Source: UBA1372 sp964496075 (lineage in GTDB: Bacteria; Patescibacteriota; Microgenomatia; UBA12405). From it: DNA of 45,074 nt. Positions 8,065 to 15,625 of this stretch are shown here, in pieces (positions within the stretch are counted from its first letter, which is position 1; every line of letters starts with the position of its first letter). The notes below the pieces were generated by a model. The model was not told where the DNA came from. It saw nothing but the letters and a program-made list of their open reading frames with translations, and did not search any database. Location of the stretch: assembly GCA_964496075.1 (NCBI GenBank), contig CAZBXB010000001.1:1-45074 (forward strand), read 5' to 3'. Position numbers and translations under genes: made by a program.

Positions 8065-8922
8065 ATGAACAAGGCTAAGGCGACTGATGTAGATGATAAT
8101 AAATACCTAAATATAGGTAAAATAGCTGGATTTGACATTTTTAGCGGAGGTAAGACACGAGTGCTAAGTGTATTAACGAAGTTTATAGCTTACAATAGGG
8201 GATTTTGGCATGTGGCTACAGTCAATCCGGAGTTCGTAATGATGGCAAAAAATGATAAAAAATTTAGGAAAATATTGGAGTCGACAGCTTTGAATACAAC
8301 AGATGGGATTGGTTTGGTATGGGCAGACCAAGTATACAAATTTTCAATTTTCAATTTTCAATTTTCGAAGTGCTTGGTTGGTAGACTGATGGGTGGATTG
8401 GTAATTGGTGTTGAAATATTGAGAGGAAGATATAGAGATAAAATTGCAGCTGGAAGTGAGCTAATGGTAGAAATATGTAAAAGTGCAGTAATAAATGATT
8501 GGCCGGTCTTTTTTTTAGGGGGGTTTGGAGATGGGGCAAGACTAACGGGGGAAAGAATCGATAGTATGATTGGTGGCGGGCTAAAGTATGAGACTTGTGG
8601 TGGAAGGCCGGACTTTTCTGATGCACAGGTTTTACTTATGATACAGAGAAGTAGGATTAAGGTCTTGTTTGTTGCCTATGGAATGAAAAAACAAGAAGAA
8701 TGGATATATGAGAATAGGAAAGCGTTGGAAAAGACAGGAGTAAGGCTGGCAATGGGGGTGGGCAGGAGTTTTGATTATTATTCAGGTAAAGTAAAGATGG
8801 CGCCTGGCTGGGTAAAGAAAATGGGGCTTGAATGGTTGTATTCTTTGATCAAAGATCCAAAGAGATTAAAAAGACAATTGGCGTTACCAAAGTTTGTGTG
8901 GGAAGTGTTGACAAACAACTAA
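8065..8922 (+). CDS. WecG/TagA/CpsF-family glycosyltransferase
   Basis: 285 aa GT26-family enzyme, predicted to transfer a UDP-linked N-acetylhexosamine-type sugar to a lipid-linked precursor for surface polymers. Hallmarks are ATVNPEFVMMA (51-61), TTDGIGLVWA (78-87, with the conserved Asp80), GG(F)GD-like FFLGGFGDGAR, and the C-terminal VGRSFDYYSGKVKMAPGWVKKMGLEWLYSL. An in-frame copy of the AT-rich repeat adds about eight residues (FSIFNFQF, about 93-100) inside the catalytic domain; whether the enzyme tolerates this is untested. TAAAAT (8052-8057) ends 7 nt before the ATG. Confidence 0.85.
   Translation: MNKAKATDVDDNKYLNIGKIAGFDIFSGGKTRVLSVLTKFIAYNRGFWHVATVNPEFVMMAKNDKKFRKILESTALNTTDGIGLVWADQVYKFSIFNFQFSKCLVGRLMGGLVIGVEILRGRYRDKIAAGSELMVEICKSAVINDWPVFFLGGFGDGARLTGERIDSMIGGGLKYETCGGRPDFSDAQVLLMIQRSRIKVLFVAYGMKKQEEWIYENRKALEKTGVRLAMGVGRSFDYYSGKVKMAPGWVKKMGLEWLYSLIKDPKRLKRQLALPKFVWEVLTNN
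8338..8367. repeat. family A AT-rich repeat inside the wecG-like gene
   Basis: Three tandem TTTTCAA units are translated in frame as FSIFNFQF-type sequence. The repeat falls between the TDGIG motif and the rest of the glycosyltransferase domain, where other family members have no such segment (from family knowledge). Confidence 0.75.
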
Positions 8923-8925
8923 TTT

Positions 8926-9978
8926 TTATTTTTTAAAATCTCCTAAGAGTTTGATTTCTAACTTTGGTTGCCAGTTGAATTTCTTTTGACAATTAGATTT
9001 GACAAGGTCGACTAAGGCTAGAAGGTCTTTAGCAGTAGCTTTACCGGTATTAACTATGAAGTTGGCATGAAGAGGGGAGATTTGAGCTCCACCGATAGTA
9101 GTGCCCTTAAGACCTAGTTCTTGGTCGATAATCCAGCCGGTTGATTTTGGTTCTCCCCAGATTTTTCTGGCGGTAGCTTCATCCGGGTTTTGAAAGACAG
9201 AGCCGGCTGAGTTTAATGATTGGGTTTGGGATTTTTTGGTAATGATGTCCTGATAAGTTTGTTTGGCTTGGGGAACATCTCCGATTTTGAGAGACAGCAG
9301 GGCAGAGATGATAATTTGATTTTGTGAGTCTTGAAATTGGGAATAGTCGTAAGCCCATTTAAGTTTTGAAGCCAGGAGGGTTTTGGTTTCATTAGTTTTA
9401 AGATTAAAAATATCTATGGATTCCAGATATTGATTGAAGTTTGACTTATCGAAGCCGTGAATGTTGGAATGAATAGCGCCACCGGTAGAGGCAGGGATGT
9501 AGGCAAAGGTTTCTAGGCCGACTAGACTATGTTGGAAGCTGAAATTGATTAAAGTGGACAGGACAACTCCAGAAGAGGCTTTAATTAAGTTTGGTTTGAT
9601 AAATTCGATTTCTTGACTGGCGTTTTTGATGACGATACCACGGATGCCTGAATCTGAGATTAAAACATTGCTGCCGTTACCTAAGATGGTAATTGGAATA
9701 TTATCAACAGCTCGTGAACCAATTTTTGCAGTACTCACGCCTTCGTCTCGCTGTCGCGTGAAGTCAGATGATTGCGTGCTTAAAAATTGTTCATGTCGCT
9801 GTTTAGAGTTTTTTTTTAGAAACTTTAATACATTAATAAGCTGGAGGTTGGTGGTGGTTTGGATAAAGATATCAGTCGGGCCACCGATTTTGAGGGTGGT
9901 TAGAGGAGCAAGAGGAAAATCTTTTTTGATATCTAGGTTGGGGAAGTTAGTTAAGAGATCTTGATAGATTTGGTCCAT
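8926..9978 (-). CDS. murB: UDP-N-acetylenolpyruvoylglucosamine reductase
   Basis: 350 aa FAD enzyme of peptidoglycan synthesis, reducing the enolpyruvyl group to give UDP-MurNAc. Visible motifs: LTTLKIGGP (26-34), LGNGSNVLISD (99-109), IPASTGGAIHSNIHG, NSAGSVFQNP with the catalytic Ser, and the C-terminal GGAQISPLHANFIVN. Residues about 57-92, rich in Gln, Arg and Ser, are not part of the family and correspond to the 62-bp repeat copy at 9724-9785 inserted in frame. TATAAT (9984-9989, minus strand) ends 5 nt before the ATG. The wecG-like gene converges on it from the other side, 3 nt away. Confidence 0.92.
   Translation of the reverse strand: MDQIYQDLLTNFPNLDIKKDFPLAPLTTLKIGGPTDIFIQTTTNLQLINVLKFLKKNSKQRHEQFLSTQSSDFTRQRDEGVSTAKIGSRAVDNIPITILGNGSNVLISDSGIRGIVIKNASQEIEFIKPNLIKASSGVVLSTLINFSFQHSLVGLETFAYIPASTGGAIHSNIHGFDKSNFNQYLESIDIFNLKTNETKTLLASKLKWAYDYSQFQDSQNQIIISALLSLKIGDVPQAKQTYQDIITKKSQTQSLNSAGSVFQNPDEATARKIWGEPKSTGWIIDQELGLKGTTIGGAQISPLHANFIVNTGKATAKDLLALVDLVKSNCQKKFNWQPKLEIKLLGDFKK
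9724..9785. repeat. 62-bp dispersed repeat inserted in murB
   Basis: Second copy of the 2171-2233 repeat. The minus strand reads through it in the murB frame, giving a hydrophilic insert before the FAD-binding GNGSNVL motif. Confidence 0.8.
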
Positions 9979-10121
9979 GAGTAATTATAAACCACACATA
10001 GGTGGTTTGTTTCGCTTTTAGGAAAATGTTATTGGTATCTTGAAATAACTTTTTGATTTTTAGGTTTAAAAGTGTCTTATAAAATAAGAGCTAAATCTTG
10101 GAATAAAATAATATAAGATAC

Positions 10122-10176
10122 TGTTGTGGAAAAGTGGACAAAGAGTGATTAGACTTATAATATTACTGGGTAAAAA
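10122..10176. repeat. 55-bp sequence repeated on both sides of the N gap
   Basis: Identical to 10277-10331 over 55 bp, each copy abutting the 100-N run. This is the signature of two contigs overlapping at their ends but joined with a fixed-size gap, so it is most likely one copy in the real genome. Confidence 0.85.
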
Positions 10177-10276
10177 NNNNNNNNNNNNNNNNNNNNNNNN
10201 NNNNNNNNNNNNNNNNNNNNNNNNNNNNNNNNNNNNNNNNNNNNNNNNNNNNNNNNNNNNNNNNNNNNNNNNNNNN
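10177..10276. other. assembly gap (100 N)
   Basis: Exactly 100 undetermined bases, a typical placeholder length, flanked by the identical 55-bp sequence. The true distance between murB and ruvC is therefore unknown and probably shorter. Confidence 0.95.
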
Positions 10277-10348
10277 TGTTGTGGAAAAGTGGACAAAGAG
10301 TGATTAGACTTATAATATTACTGGGTAAAAAATAGGTTAAAATTAAGA

Positions 10349-10807
10349 ATGATTTTAGGGATTGATCCGGGATTAGCAAATTTGGGATGGGCAGTCATGG
10401 ATGGAGAGGAGTTGGTGGAATATGGCTGTATAGAGACCAAGGCTGGTTTGAGAGCAGAAGTAAGGTTGGAAGATATCTATAGACAGGTAAAGATATTAGT
10501 TAAGAAATATAAGGTGGATGGGGTAGCTATGGAAAGCTTGTATTTTGCCAAAAATGCCAAGTCGGCTATTAAGGTGGCAGAGGTGATGGGGGTAGTCAAA
10601 CTATGTGCTAAAAAATGTGGGGTTGAAGTGGATGAATATACACCTTTACAGATAAAGGTAGCTTTGACGGGTTACGGAAGAGCTTCTAAAGATCAGGTGG
10701 AAGATATGGTAAAAAGACTACTAGGAAGAGAAGAGTCAATTAAACCAGATCATGCCTCGGATGCGGTAGCTGTAGCCATGACAAGAGAAAGGTATAATAG
10801 GTTATGA
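10349..10807 (+). CDS. ruvC: Holliday junction endodeoxyribonuclease RuvC
   Basis: 152 aa RNase H-fold resolvase that cuts Holliday junctions. Catalytic acidic residues are visible: Asp6 in GIDPG, Glu62 in AMESLYF, and Asp134/Asp138 in PDHASDA. The family-typical segment LTGYGRASKDQV is near 107-118. Length is slightly under the usual 160-170. TAAAAT (10338-10343) ends 5 nt before the ATG. The stop overlaps the ruvA start (ATGA), so ruvC-ruvA are translationally coupled, with ruvB just downstream. Confidence 0.95.
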   Translation: MILGIDPGLANLGWAVMDGEELVEYGCIETKAGLRAEVRLEDIYRQVKILVKKYKVDGVAMESLYFAKNAKSAIKVAEVMGVVKLCAKKCGVEVDEYTPLQIKVALTGYGRASKDQVEDMVKRLLGREESIKPDHASDAVAVAMTRERYNRL

Positions 10808-11376
10808 TTTATGGCATAAGAGGAAAAATTGAATCGGTTGGGTTGGGAACAGCAGAAGTGGATGTAAATGGGGTTTATTATGGCTTATTTATACCAAGAA
10901 GCTTGGCAAGCAAGATATCAGCAGGAGAGCAGAAATCGTTTAAAACATGTATGCATGTGACTGAGATTGAAATGAGTTTGTATGGATTTGAGACTAGGGA
11001 AGATGTAGATATGTTTAGAATGCTAATAAGTGTGTCCGGTGTAGGACCGAAAAGCGGGCTGGTCATCTTTGATGAAAATGGGGTGGAGGAGATAAGGCAA
11101 GCAGTCATTAATGCTGATGTGGACTTTTTTAAGAAGGTGAAGGGACTGGGTTTAAAAACAGCTCAGAAAATAATAATTGAGTTGAAAAGCAAGATTGGCA
11201 GTATGAAGGATTTGGATTTGAGTGCACAAGAAGAAAATGTCAAGTCTGATGAAGTCTATTTAAGCTTGGTTCAGCTTGGGTTTGATAAGAAAAGTGCGCT
11301 GGAAGCAATGAAAAAGATTCCGAAGAAATTGGAGACAACAGAAGAGAGATTAGCTTGGTGCTTGAAAAAGATGTAG
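10804..11376 (+). CDS. ruvA: Holliday junction branch migration subunit RuvA
   Basis: 190 aa. The N-terminal OB fold (MIYGIRGKIESVG...) is followed by tandem helix-hairpin-helix DNA-binding motifs (SVSGVGPKSGLVI and VKGLGLKTAQKIIIELK, about 77-127). The C-terminal UBA-like domain contacts RuvB. Overlaps ruvC by 4 nt. RuvA tetramers bind the four-way junction and load RuvB rings. Confidence 0.95.
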   Translation: MIYGIRGKIESVGLGTAEVDVNGVYYGLFIPRSLASKISAGEQKSFKTCMHVTEIEMSLYGFETREDVDMFRMLISVSGVGPKSGLVIFDENGVEEIRQAVINADVDFFKKVKGLGLKTAQKIIIELKSKIGSMKDLDLSAQEENVKSDEVYLSLVQLGFDKKSALEAMKKIPKKLETTEERLAWCLKKM

Positions 11377-11393
11377 GTTGATATAATGACTCA

Positions 11394-12350
11394 ATGAACA
11401 AAATATTGGATGCCAAGCCGGAAAGGAAAGAGAAGAAGGAAGAACTGTCACTGCGACCGAAAAAATTATCTGAATTTATTGGACAAAAAAAACTAAAAGA
11501 GAGGTTGTCGGTGTTTTTGGAAGCGGCTAGAAAGAGAGATGAGTGTATTGACCATATATTGTTTTATGGACCAGCCGGATTGGGTAAGACTACTTTGGCA
11601 ATGCTTTTGGCAGGAGAAATGGACAGTAAGGTAAAGATGACTTCAGGGCCAGCTATGGCTAAAGCTGGGGATTTGGCAGCTATTTTAACTTCACTAAAGA
11701 AAGGAGATTTTTTGTTTATAGACGAGATACATAGATTAAATAAGATAGTGGAGGAGATGCTGTATTCGGCTATGGAAGATTATGTCCTAGATATAGTATT
11801 GGGCAAAGGGCCGTCGGCAAAGACGGTTAGACTTAATTTGGAACACTTTACTATAGTGGGAGCAACTACCAGAATTGGGCTGATTGGTGGGCCAATGAGA
11901 GATAGGTTTGGGATCGTGTCACAATTGGATTTTTATGAAGACTCTGATTTGGCTGAAATAGTGATTAGAACAGCCGATTTACTGGGAAGCCAAATAAGTA
12001 AGCGGGCGGCAGAAGAAATAGCCAAGAGATCAAGGGGGACACCAAGAATTGCCAATAGACTGCTTAAGAGAGTGCGTGATTGGGCGCAGGTTAATAGCGA
12101 TGGCAGGATAGACGTAGATGAAGCTACTAAGGCTTTGGCGATGATGGGAGTGGATGATCAGGGTTTGTCGGATGCGGATAGAAAGTATTTAGAAGTGATT
12201 GCAAAAAATTATAATGGGGGGCCGGTGGGTGTAGAGAATTTGGCGGCGGCTTTGTCTGAAGATATAGGCACAATAGAAGATGTATACGAACCTTTTTTAA
12301 TGAAGAAGGGGCTGGTTAAGAGAACAAGACAAGGTAGGGTATTGGTTTAG
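11394..12350 (+). CDS. ruvB: Holliday junction branch migration ATPase RuvB
   Basis: 318 aa AAA+ motor. Walker A is GPAGLGKTT near residues 60-68, Walker B is FIDEIHRL, sensor 1 lies in GATTRIG, and the C-terminal winged helix ends with RTRQGRVLV. Seventeen nt separate it from ruvA, and that gap holds a TATAAT (11382-11387) ending 6 nt before the ATG, so it may also have its own leaderless transcript. Its TAG overlaps the convergent HTH gene's stop codon. Confidence 0.95.
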   Translation: MNKILDAKPERKEKKEELSLRPKKLSEFIGQKKLKERLSVFLEAARKRDECIDHILFYGPAGLGKTTLAMLLAGEMDSKVKMTSGPAMAKAGDLAAILTSLKKGDFLFIDEIHRLNKIVEEMLYSAMEDYVLDIVLGKGPSAKTVRLNLEHFTIVGATTRIGLIGGPMRDRFGIVSQLDFYEDSDLAEIVIRTADLLGSQISKRAAEEIAKRSRGTPRIANRLLKRVRDWAQVNSDGRIDVDEATKALAMMGVDDQGLSDADRKYLEVIAKNYNGGPVGVENLAAALSEDIGTIEDVYEPFLMKKGLVKRTRQGRVLV

Positions 12351-12619
12351 TTTTCTTCAGGTTGGATACCTAGTAACCAAAGAACAGCTTCTTTGCGGTA
12401 TCTACGGTCACCTCTGGCATTTATCCTGATAGCTGGAAGTTTACCCCGTTTACCCCATCTTTTGACGGTTAGCTTGCTGACACGTAAAAGCTCAGCGACT
12501 TCACCGACCGTGAGTAGGTCAGGGAGATTATCAATTGATAAGCCTTTGGGTTTGACAGATGCTTTTTTTGTTTTCTTTTGATCTACATCTGTGTCTATTT
12601 GTACAGTTTGATTGTCCAT
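12347..12619 (-). CDS. helix-turn-helix (excisionase/MerR-like) protein
   Basis: 90 aa. A disordered, charged N-terminal 30 residues precedes a HTH_17-type domain: LLTVGEVAELLRVSKLTVKRWGKRGKLPAIRINARGDRRY-type sequence at about 35-75, with the wing that binds DNA in excisionase-like proteins. Unlike most first genes here, it has a real Shine-Dalgarno (AGGAG, 7 nt before the ATG). It converges with ruvB, and the two stop codons overlap. It is probably a small DNA-binding regulator; no target is identifiable and no integrase lies nearby. Confidence 0.8.
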   Translation of the reverse strand: MDNQTVQIDTDVDQKKTKKASVKPKGLSIDNLPDLLTVGEVAELLRVSKLTVKRWGKRGKLPAIRINARGDRRYRKEAVLWLLGIQPEEN

Positions 12620-12700
12620 ATTGATGCTCCTGTTGTATCAAAGTATTTATTAACTAATATCAGTAAAACATATCATTGCTTTGTAGGTCAAGAGGATATA

Positions 12701-12740
12701 CAAATTTACAATTTTCAAATACCAATTTTCAAATGTAAAT
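12701..12740. repeat. family A AT-rich repeat, intergenic copy
   Basis: AAATTTACAATTTTCAAATA followed by CCAATTTTCAAATG, between the HTH gene and the dehydrogenase gene. Same words as the other family A copies. Confidence 0.65.
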
Positions 12741-12780
12741 CGGGCAAAATAACAAAAAGATATTTTTGATAAAATAAAGC

Positions 12781-13782
12781 ATGGAAGATAATAGAATTAA
12801 AGTAGGATTTTTTGGAGTGGCGGGTTGGGAGAGAGATTTGATTGAAAAACAGGCCCGGGGATTGTCTGGATGCGCTGTAGGCATCTTTTCTGACTTAGTT
12901 GAGGATAATATAGAGACGGCGAGGGACTTTGATGTTATATCAGTGTTTGTTAATTGCCGGCTTGATAAAAAAGTGTTGAGTAAATTGCCGAAACTAAAAA
13001 TGATTGCAACCAGATCGACCGGTATGGATCATATAGATAAGCTTGAATGTAAAAAAAGAAAGATTGAGATATTAAACGTGCCTGAATATGGATCAGTGAC
13101 AGTGGCTGAATATGCTTTTGCTCTAATGTTGGCCTTGGCTAAAAAGATTGTGGTAGCTCATCAATCGGTGGAAGAAGGAGATTTTTCACCGGAAGGATTG
13201 ACCGGAGTGGATTTAAGAGGCAAAACTTTGGGAGTAATAGGCGTGGGTAGGATTGGGGCAAACATGGTTAAGTTAGGAAGAGGTTTTGGCATGAAAGTAT
13301 TGGGCGTGGCCAGGCATAGAGACAGTAAACAGGAGAAAAAATTGGGGTATAAGTTTGTCGATTTGAAAAATTGTTTGAAAGAGTCGGATTTTGTCAGTTT
13401 GCATGTACCGTCAACTCCGGAGACTTTTCATTTGATTAATAGGGGAAATATTGAACTAATGAAGAAAGGGTCCTATCTAATAAACACTTGCAGGGGTGAT
13501 GTAATTGAAGCTGAAGCTATACTGTGGGCTTTGAATCAGAAAATTCTAGCTGGTGTAGCTTTGGATGTAGCTGAAGATGAGTTGGGAGTAGTTGACCCAA
13601 GGACGGTGGAGAGAAATACAACTAAAGATGACCTTAAGGAAGTGGTGACTTTTCATATGCTGAGAGACAGAGATGATGTGATTTTTACGCCACACAATGC
13701 TTTTAATAGTCAGGAAGCAGTCGAGAGAATAGTGGAAACTACTATGAGCAACATTAAAACTTTTTTGAAGAAGAAAAAGTAA
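12781..13782 (+). CDS. D-isomer-specific 2-hydroxyacid dehydrogenase
   Basis: 333 aa NAD-dependent enzyme, closest in layout to D-lactate dehydrogenases. The Rossmann motif is GVIGVGRIGANMVKLGRGFGMKV near 151-173. The catalytic triad is visible: Arg in NTCRGDVI, Glu in DVAEDELG, and His in FTPHNAFNS. TAAAAT (12770-12775) ends 5 nt before the ATG. It is followed 4 nt later by the HAD gene, so they share an operon. The exact 2-oxo acid substrate is not determined; D-lactate formation in a fermentative cell is the simplest guess. Confidence 0.88.
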   Translation: MEDNRIKVGFFGVAGWERDLIEKQARGLSGCAVGIFSDLVEDNIETARDFDVISVFVNCRLDKKVLSKLPKLKMIATRSTGMDHIDKLECKKRKIEILNVPEYGSVTVAEYAFALMLALAKKIVVAHQSVEEGDFSPEGLTGVDLRGKTLGVIGVGRIGANMVKLGRGFGMKVLGVARHRDSKQEKKLGYKFVDLKNCLKESDFVSLHVPSTPETFHLINRGNIELMKKGSYLINTCRGDVIEAEAILWALNQKILAGVALDVAEDELGVVDPRTVERNTTKDDLKEVVTFHMLRDRDDVIFTPHNAFNSQEAVERIVETTMSNIKTFLKKKK

Positions 13783-13786
13783 ATTT

Positions 13787-14572
13787 ATGGAAAATAATTT
13801 GGGAAGAGATATAAGTGAGCTGGTCAAAACAGATATTGAAGGGATGAAGATGCTTAGTTTTGATGGGGACGGGGTAACTAAAAAAATCGGAACAGACTTT
13901 ATCAAAAGTGAAAGGGGATTAGTGTTGGAAAGTTTTCGGCCAAGTACTGAAATGATGGATATATTGGTTGAATTGTCTGATTACTTTTTTATTAATATAA
14001 ATAGCGGTAGGAGTGTGGAGTATTTGGTTGATATGTATGGCCAAAGAAAAAACTTTGTCTATTTGGGAGAAATTGGTATGTACTCTTGGATTGAAGGTGA
14101 GAAAACAGCTAATTTTGAACTGACAGATTATGAAAAAGAGACTTTGGAGAAAATAAAGCAAAAATTGTCGGATATAAAAGACGATAGGATTAAAGGGTTT
14201 GAGCCAAAGAATTATTTGGTAACACTTCATTGTCAGGCTCAAATTGAGGGAATTGAAGAGATGGTGGCCAGAATGGACAGTCAGGGTGAACTTTATTGCT
14301 GGTGGACGGGAGAAGCATATGATGTAGGGGCAAAGAGGATTAATAAGGAGACAGGGTTGGCGAAGTTGTGTGATAGATTGGGTATAAAGATGAGTCAAGT
14401 AGTGACAATCGGCCATGGGGTAAATGATGCCGATATGTTGGATAGGACAGTGGGGATTGATATTAGTACGGATGCCGATAAGGTGACGGCTGATTTTGTG
14501 ACCAGAGGTGAGGAGGTGGGCGGGCTTGAGGTGGTAAAAAAGATATTAAATTTAGTTAAGGTGGTTACATGA
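13787..14572 (+). CDS. HAD-superfamily phosphatase (sugar phosphatase-like)
   Basis: 261 aa. Motif I is FDGDGV with nucleophile Asp26 and Asp28. Motif II is in INSGRS, and motif IV is GHGVNDADML near 208-217, as in Cof/SPP/trehalose-phosphatase type HAD-IIB enzymes. The cap domain between motifs II and III fits that class. It overlaps the following guanylyltransferase gene by 4 nt (ATGA), so it is probably part of the same sugar-phosphate pathway, perhaps acting on a hexose phosphate. Substrate is inference only. Confidence 0.75.
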   Translation: MENNLGRDISELVKTDIEGMKMLSFDGDGVTKKIGTDFIKSERGLVLESFRPSTEMMDILVELSDYFFININSGRSVEYLVDMYGQRKNFVYLGEIGMYSWIEGEKTANFELTDYEKETLEKIKQKLSDIKDDRIKGFEPKNYLVTLHCQAQIEGIEEMVARMDSQGELYCWWTGEAYDVGAKRINKETGLAKLCDRLGIKMSQVVTIGHGVNDADMLDRTVGIDISTDADKVTADFVTRGEEVGGLEVVKKILNLVKVVT

Positions 14573-14934
14573 AACCGGTATTGATTTGTGGTGGGATTGG
14601 TTCAAAAATGTGGCCGGCGTCCCGACAAAGTATGCCCAAACATTTTTTGCCTTTGGTGAGAGGCAAGTCTTTGTTTGAGATCAACTATGAGGTTTTGAGA
14701 AAGAAGTTTGAGGCTAGTGAAATTTATGTGTCGACAACTGAATCACAATATGAATTGGCCAAAAAAGTGGCTTCGGAAATTCCTGACGAAAACTTTTTTC
14801 TTGAACCTGAGATGAGGAATACCGGACCGGCCATAGGTTTCATTGCGGCAAAACTCTTTAAAAAGTTTGCTGATGAGGTGTTTGTAGTAATACAAACAGA
14901 TATAGTTAGACAACCTGATGATAAGTTTTTGTAA
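14569..14934 (+). pseudogene. mannose-1-phosphate guanylyltransferase, N-terminal part before an in-frame TAA
   Basis: 121 aa covering the nucleotide-binding half: CGGIGSKMWPASRQSMPKHFLPL (7-29, with two Gly substitutions in the usual GG.G(T)R..P), LEPEMRNTGPAIG near 83-95, and QTDIV in place of the common PADH. The frame ends at TAA (14932-14934), directly followed in the same frame by ATG and the remaining 228 aa. Removing that single stop would restore a normal-length (about 350 aa) enzyme. It could be a true pseudogene, a base error, readthrough, or two coupled halves. No symbol is given because function is uncertain. Confidence 0.75.
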
Positions 14935-15621
14935 ATGCTTTCAAAAATTGAAGAAGTGGCTTTGAGAGAGAAAAAATGGGTAACAGGAGCAATAAGACCC
15001 CCTTTTTTGATGAGAGGAGTGGATTATATGGTAAGTGGAGATAAGATTGAGGAAAAAGTATGGCAATTATCGGACTGGTTGATGAGAGATAGAGAAGAAG
15101 ATATAAAAGTAGCCATAGGTAACGGAAGAGCTTGGCTTCATGCAAACCATTATGCATGGACTCCCAGGCTTTGGCTTGAGTCTTATGTGAAACATAAACC
15201 GGAGTGGGGAAAAGCTCTGATGGAAATTGCAACTGGTGGGGATGAAAAGAAGATCTACCCTGAAATAACTAAAGGACCAACTGAGGAGTGGACGGTGTTG
15301 TCAGTGGCGAGAGGTGAGGGGGTAATGGTAGAGTTGCCATTTACTTGGTGGGATTTTGGGACGTGGGAGAGTTTGGACAAGTATGTAAATAAAAAGGGCA
15401 GTTCCTCCTACGCCAAGGCTTCGGAGGACGCAGTGGAAATTGGTTCAAAGGGGAATTTTTATCGTGTGCCTGAGGGTAAATTTGTAGCCAGTATTGGAGT
15501 GTCAGATGTGGTCTTGGTAGATACGGGAGATGCAATTTTGCTATGTAAAAAGGACCTGACAGGTAGGGTGGGAGAAGTGGTAGATTACTTAAAGGAAAAA
15601 GACAGAAATGAGTTATTATAG
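14935..15621 (+). pseudogene. mannose-1-phosphate guanylyltransferase, C-terminal part
   Basis: 228 aa, in the same frame as the upstream piece and beginning at an ATG touching its stop codon. It carries TGAIRPPF, the acceptor-binding segment with HANHYAWTP, and PFTWWDFGTWESL, matching the second half of GDP-mannose pyrophosphorylase-type enzymes. A palindromic repeat (15404-15427) inserts SSYAKASEDA-type residues after WESLDKYVNKKG. The start could be translationally coupled (TAAATG). If both halves are made they might reassemble, but nothing here proves it. Confidence 0.72.
15404..15427. repeat. palindromic repeat (family B) inside the guanylyltransferase gene
   Basis: A 24-bp imperfect inverted repeat with CCTCC/GGAGG ends and a GCC-AA-GGC core. 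It is translated as YAKASED. Related copies are at 29756-29783 (glyA) and 26234-26262 (riboswitch). Confidence 0.75.
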
Positions 15622-15625
15622 ATAA

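Noticed and set aside
10122..10331. Direct repeats flanking a gap as mobile-element ends
   Set aside because: The repeats abut a 100-N placeholder exactly and contain no transposase or att-like features; contig overlap explains them better.
10066..10379. Minus-strand ORFs across the N gap
   Set aside because: They exist only because N's were translated as X.
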